From Pedobacter sp. KBS0701 (GTDB lineage: Bacteria; Bacteroidota; Bacteroidia; Sphingobacteriales; Sphingobacteriaceae): 64,000 bases of DNA. Both the position numbers and the translations under genes were made by a program. The stretch is taken from assembly GCF_005938645.2 (NCBI RefSeq), contig NZ_CP042171.1, positions 4,340,001-4,404,000 of the forward strand, given 5' to 3'. This document shows positions 1 through 7,803 of this stretch, piece after piece (positions within the stretch are counted from its first letter, which is position 1; every line of letters begins with the position of its first letter). The notes beneath the pieces were generated by a model that saw nothing but the letters and a program-made list of their open reading frames with translations, was not told the origin of the DNA and ran no database searches.

Positions 1-279
1 AGTTGTTAAGCTGTGTTTTTCAGCTAAAGCTTGTAAAACATCTAAGTTTACACCAACATACTCAGTACGGTTGATTGGTTTGAAACCAACCTTAGGCACA
101 CGACGTTGTAAAGGCATTTGACCACCTTCAAAACCGATTTTGGTTTTGTGACCTGAACGAGAACCCGCACCTTTGTGACCACGGGTTGAAGTACCGCCAC
201 GACCAGAACCTGTACCACGACCAATTCTTTTGCTGTTTTTTGTAGAACCTACTGCAGGTTTTAAATTACTTAAATTCAT
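1..279 (-). CDS. rplO: 50S ribosomal protein L15, N-terminal part (runs off the left edge)
   Basis: The first 93 codons of ribosomal protein L15 are present; the gene continues beyond base 1. L15 is a late-assembling protein of the large ribosomal subunit. The N-terminus starts MNLSNLKPAVGSTKN and carries the glycine- and arginine-rich segment (RIGRGTGSGRGGTSTRGHKG) followed by GFEGGQMPLQRR, which are L15 hallmarks. The ATG at 277-279 is the only sensible start. It is the last visible gene of the ribosomal protein run, separated from rpmD by a 103-base spacer that holds a hairpin. Confidence 0.95.
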   Translation of the reverse strand, partial: MNLSNLKPAVGSTKNSKRIGRGTGSGRGGTSTRGHKGAGSRSGHKTKIGFEGGQMPLQRRVPKVGFKPINRTEYVGVNLDVLQALAEKHSLTT

Positions 280-339
280 CTTTTTGAATTTGTGTTGCCC
301 TTCGCTTTCACTAAACAGGTACAACGATTAAACATATAT

Positions 340-373
340 AAAGGTAATACCGGTTTTAGCCAATATTACCTTT
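340..373 (-). promoter_or_regulatory. Hairpin in the rpmD-rplO spacer
   Basis: Perfect 10-bp arms (AAAGGTAATA and TATTACCTTT) enclose 14 bases in the spacer between rpmD and rplO. On the transcribed (minus) strand it is followed by alternating A and T, not a run of U, so a classical terminator is unlikely. It could be an RNA processing or regulatory stem, or a small repeat. Neighbouring spacers in this operon are mostly a few bases, so a 103-base spacer is notable. Confidence 0.5.
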
Positions 374-382
374 AAAACTTTA

Positions 383-562
383 TTAAATTGCTTCGATTGC
401 TACCAAGTGGTTCACTTTGCGAACCATACCGATAATCTGTGGTGTAGCTTCAACCTCAACACTCTGGTTCATTTTAGATAAACCCAAAGCCTGAACGGTT
501 CTTTTTTGGCGCTCGCTTCTGTCGATAACGCTTTTTACTTGTGTTATTTTGATCTTAGCCAT
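383..562 (-). CDS. rpmD: 50S ribosomal protein L30
   Basis: A 59-residue protein, MAKIKITQVKSVIDRSERQK at its start, ending in VNHLVAIEAI. The N-terminal K-I-x-Q-V-x-S-x-I segment and the VRKVNHLV ending are typical of L30, a small protein of the large ribosomal subunit. The length matches the family (about 60). It lies 4 bases downstream of rpsE in the usual rpsE-rpmD-rplO order. It was read directly from the sequence; no frameshift is seen. Confidence 0.95.
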   Translation of the reverse strand: MAKIKITQVKSVIDRSERQKRTVQALGLSKMNQSVEVEATPQIIGMVRKVNHLVAIEAI

Positions 563-566
563 GATA

Positions 567-1085
567 TTATCCGTTAAATACTTTGTTTAAATCAATACCA
601 CGGGTTTGAGCTACTGTATAAGCATCGCGCATTTTAGTTAATGCATCAACAGTTGCTTTTACCACGTTGTGTGGGTTGGATGATCCTTTAGATTTTGCCA
701 ATACGTTGTGTACACCAGCACTCTCTAATACGGCACGCATCGCACCACCAGCAATTACTCCGGTACCTACTGCAGCTGGTTTGATTAAAACAAAACCACC
801 TGAGAATTTACCGATTTGCTCGTGAGGAACAGTACCGTTTAAAATTGGAACTTTTACCAAATTCTTTTTAGCATCATCCACACCTTTAGCGATTGCTTCA
901 GTTACCTCTTTCGCTTTACCTAAACCGAAACCAACAACACCGTTTTCATCACCTACAACAACAATTGCTGAGAAGCTGAAAGTACGGCCACCTTTGGTTA
1001 CTTTGGCAACACGTTGTATACTAACCAAACGATCCTTTAATTCGATATCGGTGGTTTTTACTCTTTTTATATTAATAGTTGACAT
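567..1085 (-). CDS. rpsE: 30S ribosomal protein S5
   Basis: 172 residues. S5 sits in the small ribosomal subunit at the mRNA entry side and contributes to decoding accuracy. An N-terminal double-stranded-RNA-binding-like domain (residues 15-80, with KGGRTFSFSAIVVVGD and GLGKAKEV) is followed by the S5 C-terminal domain (GTGVIAGGAMRAVLESAG). Length is normal. Order and tight spacing with rplR upstream and rpmD downstream match the spc operon. Confidence 0.97.
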   Translation of the reverse strand: MSTINIKRVKTTDIELKDRLVSIQRVAKVTKGGRTFSFSAIVVVGDENGVVGFGLGKAKEVTEAIAKGVDDAKKNLVKVPILNGTVPHEQIGKFSGGFVLIKPAAVGTGVIAGGAMRAVLESAGVHNVLAKSKGSSNPHNVVKATVDALTKMRDAYTVAQTRGIDLNKVFNG

Positions 1086-1102
1086 CTTACTTTTTCTTCA
1101 GA

Positions 1103-1456
1103 TTAAAATACTAAACCAGCTTCGCGGGCACCCTCTGCCAACGATTTTACACGACCGTGGTATAAATAGCCATTTCTATCGAAAACAACTTCTTTAACAC
1201 CTGCTGCAATTGCTTTTTCGGCAACTAATTTGCCTACTGCAACTGATTGGTCGCTCTTGTTTCCAGTACCAGTAAAATCTTTCGATAATGATGATGCTGA
1301 TGCTATTGTTGTACCGGTTACATCGTTAATTACCTGCGCATAAATCCCTTTATTGCTTCTATATACAGATAACCTTGGACGTTCTTCTGAACCGGTAAGT
1401 CTTTTTCTGATCCCTTTTTTAATACGATCTCTTCTTGATAATTTTTTACCTGCCAT
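1103..1456 (-). CDS. rplR: 50S ribosomal protein L18
   Basis: 117 residues. L18 binds 5S rRNA and helps anchor it on the large subunit. The basic N-terminus (KLSRRDRIKKGIRKR) and the segment RPRLSVYRSNKGIYAQVI followed by VAEKAIAAGVKEVVFDRNGY are the family signature. Normal length. It is placed 5 bases after rplF and 17 bases before rpsE. Confidence 0.97.
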   Translation of the reverse strand: MAGKKLSRRDRIKKGIRKRLTGSEERPRLSVYRSNKGIYAQVINDVTGTTIASASSLSKDFTGTGNKSDQSVAVGKLVAEKAIAAGVKEVVFDRNGYLYHGRVKSLAEGAREAGLVF

Positions 1457-1461
1457 GATTA

Positions 1462-2019
1462 CTATTTTTTAGATGCTGATTTACCTGCTTTTCTTCTTAA
1501 CACTTCACCTACAAACTTGATACCTTTACCTTTGTATGGCTCTGGTGCACGTAACGAACGGATTTTCGCTGCTACCTGACCGATCAATTGCTTGTCGGTA
1601 CTCTCTAAAATGATTTTAGGAGTCTGACCTTTTTCTGATTGCGTAGTTACGGTAATTTCCGCTGGCAATTGGAATACATAATGGTGAGAATAACCTAAAA
1701 CCAGATCTAATGTATTACCTGTGTTTGTAGCACGGTAACCAACACCTACTAATTCCTGAGTTAATTTATAACCTTCTGTAACACCAACAACCATGTTGTT
1801 AAGCAATGAGCGATATAAACCGTGTAATGCTTTGTGTTTCTTTTGATCTGATGGACGTTGAACTGTTAAAATTCCATCTTCCTGACTTACAGTGATATCT
1901 GAATCTACTGCTTGTGTTAATTCACCTTTTGGTCCTTTTACAGTTACTACGTTATCTTTTGATACGGTAATTGTAACACCTGCAGGGATTGTAATTGGGG
2001 CTTTTCCTATTCTTGACAT
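1462..2019 (-). CDS. rplF: 50S ribosomal protein L6
   Basis: 185 residues. L6 lies near the factor-binding site of the large subunit. MSRIGKAPITIPAGV at the start and two repeated L6 domains are visible; the C-terminal one holds PEPYKGKGIKFVGEVLRRK, the family signature. Full length. Its start is 18 bases after the end of rpsH. Confidence 0.97.
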   Translation of the reverse strand: MSRIGKAPITIPAGVTITVSKDNVVTVKGPKGELTQAVDSDITVSQEDGILTVQRPSDQKKHKALHGLYRSLLNNMVVGVTEGYKLTQELVGVGYRATNTGNTLDLVLGYSHHYVFQLPAEITVTTQSEKGQTPKIILESTDKQLIGQVAAKIRSLRAPEPYKGKGIKFVGEVLRRKAGKSASKK

Positions 2020-2037
2020 TGTGCTGTTCTCCTAATA

Positions 2038-2436
2038 TTAATAAACGTGACACAATACCTCACCACCAATGTTTAATTTGGCTGCTTCTTTATCGGTCAT
2101 TACACCTTTAGAAGTAGATAAGATTGCGATACCTAAACCGTTTAATACTCTTGGCATATTTTCAACACCAGCATAGTTTCTCAAACCTGGTTTACTTACT
2201 CGCACTAATGTACGAATAGCAGGAACTTTAGTAATTGGATTGTATTTCAAAGCAATTTTAATAGTGCCTTGAACTGTAGTATCTTCAAACTTGTAGTTCG
2301 CGATGTAACCTTTGTCAAAAAGAACTTTAGTAATTTCTTTTTTAAGGTTTGATGCAGGAATTTCTACAACACGGTGGTTGGCCTTAATGGCATTCCTTAC
2401 TCTTGTTAAATAATCTGCTATTGGATCTGTATTCAT
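2038..2436 (-). CDS. rpsH: 30S ribosomal protein S8
   Basis: 132 residues. S8 binds central 16S rRNA and, in Escherichia coli, represses spc operon translation. MNTDPIADYLTRVRNA at the start and GLGIAILSTSKGVMTDKEA near the end are the S8 signature. Length is normal. Unusually, the spacer in front of it (to rpsN) is 179 bases and is filled with repeats. Confidence 0.97.
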   Translation of the reverse strand: MNTDPIADYLTRVRNAIKANHRVVEIPASNLKKEITKVLFDKGYIANYKFEDTTVQGTIKIALKYNPITKVPAIRTLVRVSKPGLRNYAGVENMPRVLNGLGIAILSTSKGVMTDKEAAKLNIGGEVLCHVY

Positions 2437-2514
2437 TTTTTATTGTTTTTGATAGTGGTTTCCTTCTGCTACCCAGCTGTGGGACCTGCTACCGGTTAAA
2501 ATTCTTTTTTAGTA

Positions 2515-2608
2515 AGACATAAGTATCAAGTAATAAGATACAAGTATCAAGTCCAATATGGTCCTGATACTTGCTGCTCTATACTTGATACTGCAGTACT
2601 TGATACTA
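2515..2608. repeat. Cluster of AGTATCAAGT direct and inverted repeats inside the ribosomal operon
   Basis: The rpsN-rpsH spacer contains the decamer AGTATCAAGT or its complement ACTTGATACT, exact or one base off, at least five times in both orientations (for example near 2521, 2541, 2583 and 2597). The arms can form stem-loops. The same motif fills the fusA-rpsJ spacer at 22125-22197. The repeats are transcribed as part of the ribosomal protein mRNA. No coding potential was seen here. Confidence 0.75.
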
Positions 2609-2615
2609 TTCTATA

Positions 2616-2885
2616 TTACCAGGATGCTTTTTTAACACCTGGTATTTTACCGTCTAGTGCCATCTGGCGGAATGTTACCCTTGAAATACCAAAGGTACGC
2701 ATATATCCACGAGGACGACCAGTTAATTTACAACGGTTGTGTAAACGTACCGGAGATGAGTTTTTAGGTAATTTATCTAAACCCTCGAAATCTCCTGCAG
2801 CTTTTAATACTGCACGTTTTTCAGCGTATCTAGCTACCAATTTTTGGCGCTTAACTTCGCGTGCTTTTACACCTTCTTTTGCCAT
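2616..2885 (-). CDS. rpsN: 30S ribosomal protein S14
   Basis: 89 residues, the longer zinc-free S14 type: only one cysteine is present (NRCKLTGRPRGYMRTFG), so the four-cysteine zinc site of the short type is missing. S14 assembles into the head of the small subunit. The ending GKIPGVKKASW is typical. The start codon overlaps the rplE stop by one base (TAATG), suggesting translational coupling. Confidence 0.97.
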   Translation of the reverse strand: MAKEGVKAREVKRQKLVARYAEKRAVLKAAGDFEGLDKLPKNSSPVRLHNRCKLTGRPRGYMRTFGISRVTFRQMALDGKIPGVKKASW

Positions 2886-3448
2886 TATTCTGCTGTTTTT
2901 TGATTTTTAAATGGTAATCCGAATTGTTTCAATAACTCAAGAGCCTCAACGTCAGATTTTGCCGAAGTTACGAAAGTTATATCCATACCTAAAATTTTAT
3001 TGATTTTATCGATATTAATCTCAGGAAAGATGATTTGTTCAGTAACACCTAATGTATAGTTACCTTTTCCATCAAATCCTTTATCATTAATACCTTTGAA
3101 ATCACGGATACGAGGCAAAGCTACAGAGATCAAACGATCTAAGAACTCGTACATGTTGTTATCGCGTAAAGTAACACGTACACCTACCGGCATACCTTTA
3201 CGTAATTTAAAGTTAGAGATATCTTTCTTTGAACTAGCCGGAACCGCTTGCTGACCAGTAATGGTAGTCAACTCAACGATAGTGGTATCCATAATTTTCT
3301 TATCTGTAACAGAAAAACGACCAACACCCTGATTGATACAGATTTTTTCCAATTTAGGAACCTGCATTACAGTTTTGTACTGAAATTTTTCTTTTAGTGC
3401 ATTTACAACTTCTTCTTTGTATTTGCTTTTTAATCTTGGTGTAGCCAT
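2885..3448 (-). CDS. rplE: 50S ribosomal protein L5
   Basis: 187 residues. L5 binds 5S rRNA and contacts the small subunit and P-site tRNA. The segment VPKLEKICINQGVG, then FKLRKGMPVGVRVTLR and the C-terminal GVTEQIIFPEI mark the family. Full length. It overlaps rplX upstream and rpsN downstream by one base each. Confidence 0.97.
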   Translation of the reverse strand: MATPRLKSKYKEEVVNALKEKFQYKTVMQVPKLEKICINQGVGRFSVTDKKIMDTTIVELTTITGQQAVPASSKKDISNFKLRKGMPVGVRVTLRDNNMYEFLDRLISVALPRIRDFKGINDKGFDGKGNYTLGVTEQIIFPEINIDKINKILGMDITFVTSAKSDVEALELLKQFGLPFKNQKTAE

Positions 3449-3789
3449 TATTTAATCTCCTCTCCTGAAATTTTAGCAACTCTAACTAACTTACCATCTG
3501 CGTTAAGTTTACGACCTACGCGGGTAGTTTTACCAGATTTTGGATCAACCAACATCAAGTTAGAAATGTGAAGAGCAGCTTCTTTTTTAATAATACCACC
3601 GTTTGGATTAGCAGCATTTGGTTTAGTATGCTTAGATACTAAGTTAATGCCTTCCACAATGGCTCTGTTTTTATCTATAAGTACTGAAAGTACTTTTCCT
3701 TGTTGACCTTTTGAATCGCCAGCAATGACTTTAACTAAATCTCCTGTGCGGATTTTAAGTTTTGATGGTGTATTTACTTTGTTTCCCAT
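3448..3789 (-). CDS. rplX: 50S ribosomal protein L24
   Basis: 113 residues. L24 starts large-subunit assembly by binding the 5' end of 23S rRNA. A KOW motif is visible (KIRTGDLVKVIAGDSKGQQG, residues 11-30) with GINLVSKHTKPN after it. Length is normal. It starts one base after the rplN stop. Confidence 0.97.
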   Translation of the reverse strand: MGNKVNTPSKLKIRTGDLVKVIAGDSKGQQGKVLSVLIDKNRAIVEGINLVSKHTKPNAANPNGGIIKKEAALHISNLMLVDPKSGKTTRVGRKLNADGKLVRVAKISGEEIK

Positions 3790-3790
3790 T

Positions 3791-4159
3791 TTATAATACC
3801 TCCGGTGCTAATGATACAATTTTCATGAATTGTTTTTCACGTAGTTCTCTCGCAACCGGGCCAAAGATACGTGTACCTCTTGGCTCATCCTGTGCGTTCA
3901 ATAATACAGCAGCATTATCGTCAAAACGGATATAAGAACCATCTTTACGACGGATTTCTTTTTTAGTTCTTACAACAACTGCTTTAGAAACTGTACCTTT
4001 TTTAATGTTACCAGAAGGTAACGCGCTTTTTACGGTAACAACTACTTTATCACCAATTGAAGCATAACGTTTGCCGGTTCCACCTAGCACGCGAATTACT
4101 AATACTTCTTTTGCGCCACTGTTATCAGCAACGTTTAATCTTGATTCCTGTTGTACCAT
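3791..4159 (-). CDS. rplN: 50S ribosomal protein L14
   Basis: 122 residues. L14 sits at the subunit interface. MVQQESRLNVADNSGAKEVL at the start and RGTRIFGPVARELREK near the end are highly conserved family segments. Length is standard. It lies one base from rpsQ and one base from rplX. Confidence 0.98.
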   Translation of the reverse strand: MVQQESRLNVADNSGAKEVLVIRVLGGTGKRYASIGDKVVVTVKSALPSGNIKKGTVSKAVVVRTKKEIRRKDGSYIRFDDNAAVLLNAQDEPRGTRIFGPVARELREKQFMKIVSLAPEVL

Positions 4160-4160
4160 C

Positions 4161-4415
4161 TTATTTAGCTCTTTCTAAAATTTGTACCAATCTCCAGTTC
4201 TTGTTTTTACTCAAAGGACGAGTTTCCATAATCAATACAGTATCACCGATACCACATTCATTTTTCTCGTCGTGAGCCATAAATTTGGTAGTTTTCTTTA
4301 CGAACTTACCATAAATCGGGTGTTTTACTTTACGTTCCACGCTCACTACAACAGATTTATCCATCTTGTTGCTTACCACTAACCCGGTTCTTGTTTTTCT
4401 TAATTGTCTTTCCAT
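4161..4415 (-). CDS. rpsQ: 30S ribosomal protein S17
   Basis: 84 residues from ATG at 4413-4415 (MERQLRKTRTGLVVSNKMDK). An upstream in-frame TTG at 4427 would add four residues and overlap rpmC's end; the ATG fits the family length better. S17 binds 16S rRNA helices 7 and 11. The KTRTGLVVSNKMDKSVVV and GDTVLIMETRPLSKNKNWRL segments are typical. Confidence 0.96.
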   Translation of the reverse strand: MERQLRKTRTGLVVSNKMDKSVVVSVERKVKHPIYGKFVKKTTKFMAHDEKNECGIGDTVLIMETRPLSKNKNWRLVQILERAK

Positions 4416-4428
4416 GTCGACTCTCAAA

Positions 4429-4641
4429 TTATTTAGTTTCAGTAGCTGACTCAGTGTTTTTCACTTTAGTCAACTCAGTGTTTAAACGGGCTATGTCTTT
4501 CCTTACTTTTGCAATACGTGAAGGATTTTCGATAGCTGAAATAGTGTGAGCAAACTTCAATTTTGATAAGTTCTCTTTTTCTTCCGCAATCTTAGCTACT
4601 AATTCTTCTTTTGAAAGCCCTGTGATTTCTGAATTTTTCAT
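4429..4641 (-). CDS. rpmC: 50S ribosomal protein L29
   Basis: 70 residues, two helices. L29 sits at the polypeptide exit tunnel where trigger factor and SRP dock. The LSKEELVAKIAEEKENLSKL segment and IARLNTELT near the end are typical. The short tail rich in T, E and S (NTESATETK) is extra to the core. It is followed by rpsQ after 13 bases. Confidence 0.95.
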   Translation of the reverse strand: MKNSEITGLSKEELVAKIAEEKENLSKLKFAHTISAIENPSRIAKVRKDIARLNTELTKVKNTESATETK

Positions 4642-4714
4642 TTTTCTTTTTCTTTTACGTTGAGTGTAGCGGTTATAATAAACAAGTATTTACAACATTC
4701 ACCTCAACACTTTA

Positions 4715-5137
4715 CTATGCTTCTACGTAATCTCTACGTACTACGAATTTGGTTTGGATCGGTAATTTCTGAGCGGCTAAACGCAATGCTTCTTTAGCAA
4801 CTTCTAAAGGCACACCTTCAGCTTCGAAAATTACGCGTCCAGGTCTTACAACTGCTACCCAATACTCAGGAGCACCTTTACCTTTACCCATACGTACCTC
4901 AGCAGGTTTTTTAGTTACCGGTTTGTCCGGGAAGATCCTGATCCATACTTGGCCTTCACGTTTCATGAAACGAGTTACGGCAATACGGGCAGCCTCTATC
5001 TGACGACTTGTGATCCAAGTAGCTTCTAGAGATTTGATACCGAAAGATCCGAATGCTAACTCAGCTCCACGAGAAGCTAAACCCTTCATTCTGCCTTTTT
5101 GCATCTTCCTGAACTTCGTTCTTTTTGGCTGTAACAT
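4715..5137 (-). CDS. rplP: 50S ribosomal protein L16
   Basis: 140 residues. L16 is needed for A-site tRNA positioning. MLQPKRTKFRKMQKGRMKG at the start and GKGKGAPEYWVAVVRPGRV in the middle are conserved. Standard length. The 73-base spacer to rpmC is longer than most in this operon. Confidence 0.97.
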   Translation of the reverse strand: MLQPKRTKFRKMQKGRMKGLASRGAELAFGSFGIKSLEATWITSRQIEAARIAVTRFMKREGQVWIRIFPDKPVTKKPAEVRMGKGKGAPEYWVAVVRPGRVIFEAEGVPLEVAKEALRLAAQKLPIQTKFVVRRDYVEA

Positions 5138-5177
5138 TTTATTTTGTTCTAATCGTTAAACGATGTTAATAAATCAA

Positions 5178-6023
5178 TTATTTACGAGGACCTCTGTTAG
5201 CGCCTGCGCCACCACCTCTGTTTGCACCACCCTGGCCTGGACCACGACCACCGCCTTGGTTTCCACCACGTCTGTCGTTACCACCGCCACGGTTATCTCT
5301 TCCACCACCGCGGTTATCTCTTCCACCGAAAGCTGGCTTATCTGATGCGCCTTTTGGACCGTTGTTTGTTGCACCAATGTTTGGAGACAAATCACGTTTT
5401 CCATAAACCTCACCTTTACAGATCCAAACTTTAACACCTATTTTACCATAAGTAGTTAAGGCTTCAGCTAAAGCGTAGTCGATATCAGCACGGAATGTAT
5501 GTAAAGGCACTCTTCCTTCTTTGTACTGCTCAGTACGTGCCATCTCAGCACCACCTAAACGACCAGAAGTCATGATTTTGATACCTTCAGCACCCATACG
5601 CATGGTTGATGCGATAGAAGATTTCATTGCTCTACGGAATGAGATCCTTGCTTCTAATTGTTTTGCAACACCTTCTGCAACTAATTGTGCATCAAGTTCC
5701 GGGCGTTTAATTTCAAAGATGTTAATTTGAATTTCCTTTTTAGTCAATTTCTTTAACTCTTCTTTGATTTTATCAACCTCAGCACCTGCTTTACCGATTA
5801 CAATACCCGGACGAGCTGTGTGGATAGTAACTGTAATACGTTTTAACGTACGTTCGATTACCACTTTAGCAACACCGCCTTTTGCGATACGGGCAGAAAG
5901 GTATTTTCTTATTTTCTCATCTTCAACTAATTTATCGGAGTAGTTGTTGCCACCGAACCAGTTAGAATCCCATCCTTTGATAATTCCTAACCTGGCACCT
6001 ATTGGATTTGCTTTTTGTCCCAT
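5178..6023 (-). CDS. rpsC: 30S ribosomal protein S3 with a glycine/arginine-rich tail
   Basis: 281 residues. S3 forms part of the mRNA entry tunnel. MGQKANPIGARLGI starts the protein, a KH domain with IGKAGAEVDKIKEEL follows (about residues 76-90), and the C-terminal S3 domain contains GRLGGAEMARTEQYKEGRVP. After VYGKRDLSP (about residue 215) there is a low-complexity tail of about 60 residues made of repeated RDNRGGG, NDRRGG, GGRGPG and ANRGG units, not present in the roughly 210-235-residue S3 of model bacteria. Such RGG-like tails are usually flexible RNA binders. Confidence 0.96.
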   Translation of the reverse strand: MGQKANPIGARLGIIKGWDSNWFGGNNYSDKLVEDEKIRKYLSARIAKGGVAKVVIERTLKRITVTIHTARPGIVIGKAGAEVDKIKEELKKLTKKEIQINIFEIKRPELDAQLVAEGVAKQLEARISFRRAMKSSIASTMRMGAEGIKIMTSGRLGGAEMARTEQYKEGRVPLHTFRADIDYALAEALTTYGKIGVKVWICKGEVYGKRDLSPNIGATNNGPKGASDKPAFGGRDNRGGGRDNRGGGNDRRGGNQGGGRGPGQGGANRGGGAGANRGPRK

Positions 6024-6030
6024 TTCCTAA

Positions 6031-6393
6031 TTAGTTTTGAGTTGTTTCTGTACTTTTACTATCTACAATCAGCGTTACGTGGTTAGAACGTTTACGAATT
6101 CTATATCCACGGCCCTGAGGAGCCGGACGTAAGCGTTTTAACTGACGGCCACCATCAACCATTACTGTTTTTACAAAAAGTTGGTTTTCTTCAGCAGTGG
6201 TACCTTCATTTTTAGCTTCCCAGTTTTTGATAGCAGATAATAATAATTTCTGAACTCTTATTGCTGCTTCTTTATTGGTAAACTTTAAAATGCTTAATGC
6301 TTTCTCAACACGTTCACCTCTGATAAGATCTACAACCAAACGCATCTTACGCGGTGAGGTTGGACAATTGTTTAATTTTGCTATTGCTTCCAT
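6031..6393 (-). CDS. rplV: 50S ribosomal protein L22
   Basis: 120 residues. L22 lines the exit tunnel and contacts all 23S rRNA domains. NCPTSPRKMRLVVDLIRG near the start and RPAPQGRGYRIRKRSNHVT near the end are the family signature; the tunnel hairpin segment looks normal. It is 8 bases before rpsC and 7 after rpsS. Confidence 0.97.
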   Translation of the reverse strand: MEAIAKLNNCPTSPRKMRLVVDLIRGERVEKALSILKFTNKEAAIRVQKLLLSAIKNWEAKNEGTTAEENQLFVKTVMVDGGRQLKRLRPAPQGRGYRIRKRSNHVTLIVDSKSTETTQN

Positions 6394-6400
6394 TGTCTAA

Positions 6401-6667
6401 TTATTTTTTCTTTTCAGCGTGTCCTCTGAATGTTCTGGTTGGAGCAAATTCTCCCAACTTGTGACCAACCATGTTTTCTGTAACGTACACAGGGATAAAT
6501 TTATTTCCATTGTGTACAGCAAATGTATGATTCACGAAATCTGGTGATATCATTGATCTGCGAGACCAAGTTTTGATTACAGACTTTTTGCCTGAATCAT
6601 TCATAGAGTTTACTTTTTTCTCTACGTTATGGTCAATATAAGGTCCTTTTTTTATCGAACGAGCCAT
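6401..6667 (-). CDS. rpsS: 30S ribosomal protein S19
   Basis: 88 residues. S19 forms a complex with S13 in the head of the small subunit. MARSIKKGPYIDHN at the start, then KTWSRRSMISPDFVNHTF and GHKLGEFAPTRTFRGH, are diagnostic. The start overlaps the rplB stop by one base (TAATG). Confidence 0.98.
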   Translation of the reverse strand: MARSIKKGPYIDHNVEKKVNSMNDSGKKSVIKTWSRRSMISPDFVNHTFAVHNGNKFIPVYVTENMVGHKLGEFAPTRTFRGHAEKKK

Positions 6668-7491
6668 TATTTCTTCCTTCTCTCTATGATGTAACGATTA
6701 GAATATTTTTTAAGTTCTCTGGTTTTGAAGCCTTTAGCTAAAACACCATTTCTTGAACGTGGGTGACCACCTGATGATCTACCTTCACCACCACCCATTG
6801 GGTGATCGACAGGGTTCATCGCTACCGGTCTAGTTCTCGGACGACGGCCCAACCAACGTTTACGACCTGCTTTACCTAATACTTCGTTTGCATGATCTGA
6901 GTTAGATACAGCACCGATAGTAGCAAGACAAGTAGTCAGGATTAAACGGGTTTCGCCTGAAGGCATTTTTAAAGTAGCATATTTACCATCGCGGGCAGCT
7001 AATTGTGCATAAGCACCTGCACTACGAGCCAATTGTGCTCCTTTTCCAGGGTGAATCTCCACATTGTGGATAATAGAACCTAATGGAATGTTCGATAATT
7101 TTAAAGTGTTACCTACTTCTGGTGATGCTGTGTCGCCCGACAATAATACCGAACCAACTTGCAATCCTTCAGGAGCGATGATATAACGCTTCTCGCCATC
7201 TGCATAGTATAATAATGCGATGCGGGCAGTACGGTTTGGATCGTATTCAACAGTAGCTACTGTTGCAGGAATATCGAATTTATCGCGTTTGAAGTCGATT
7301 AAACGATATGATTTTTTGTGACCACCGCCCATGTAGCGCATAGTCATTTTTCCTGTATTGTTACGTCCACCAGACTTTTTTGATGATACAACCAATGATT
7401 TTTCGGGCTTGGTTGCTGTAATCTCCGTAAAACTAGCACCAACTCTGAAGCGGGTACCTGGAGTAACTGGTTTAAATTTTCTTAAGCCCAT
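6667..7491 (-). CDS. rplB: 50S ribosomal protein L2
   Basis: 274 residues. L2 is close to the peptidyl transferase centre and is needed for subunit joining. The C-terminal signature AMNPVDHPMGGGEGRSSGGH contains the conserved histidine of the GGGEG loop. HNVEIHPGKGAQLARSAGAYAQ lies in the middle. Full length. Confidence 0.98.
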   Translation of the reverse strand: MGLRKFKPVTPGTRFRVGASFTEITATKPEKSLVVSSKKSGGRNNTGKMTMRYMGGGHKKSYRLIDFKRDKFDIPATVATVEYDPNRTARIALLYYADGEKRYIIAPEGLQVGSVLLSGDTASPEVGNTLKLSNIPLGSIIHNVEIHPGKGAQLARSAGAYAQLAARDGKYATLKMPSGETRLILTTCLATIGAVSNSDHANEVLGKAGRKRWLGRRPRTRPVAMNPVDHPMGGGEGRSSGGHPRSRNGVLAKGFKTRELKKYSNRYIIERRKK

Positions 7492-7511
7492 AGTTATAAT
7501 GAATTATTAAA

Positions 7512-7802
7512 TTAAAGGGTTGCGTAATAATCTATTGTTTCGCCGTCTTTTAACGTTACGATTGCTTTTTTGTATTTCGGGCTACGGCCTGAAACAAAAC
7601 CTGCTTTAGTGTAACGAGATTTAGCTTTTCCATCAACAACCATTGTGTTAACTGCAACGATAGTTACACCGTACAACTTTTCAATAGCAGCTTTGATTTG
7701 GATTTTGTTAGCCTTGTGGTTAACGCTAAATGTGAAACGGTTAGATTTCTCAGTTAAAGCTGAAGCTTTTTCGGTTAATATTGGTTTTTTTAAAATTTCC
7801 AT
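7512..7802 (-). CDS. rplW: 50S ribosomal protein L23
   Basis: 96 residues from the ATG at 7800-7802 (MEILKKPILTEKAS). A further ATG four codons upstream would overlap the end of rplD by 11 bases; the shorter start leaves a 1-base gap and fits the family better. L23 is at the exit tunnel and docks trigger factor. PILTEKASALTEKSNRFTF and NKIQIKAAIEKLYGV are the signature. Confidence 0.95.
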   Translation of the reverse strand: MEILKKPILTEKASALTEKSNRFTFSVNHKANKIQIKAAIEKLYGVTIVAVNTMVVDGKAKSRYTKAGFVSGRSPKYKKAIVTLKDGETIDYYATL

Positions 7803-7803
7803 A

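Noticed and set aside
5163..5437. Several open frames on both strands over the end of rpsC
   Set aside because: They arise from the low-complexity glycine/arginine codons of the S3 tail and are not separate genes.
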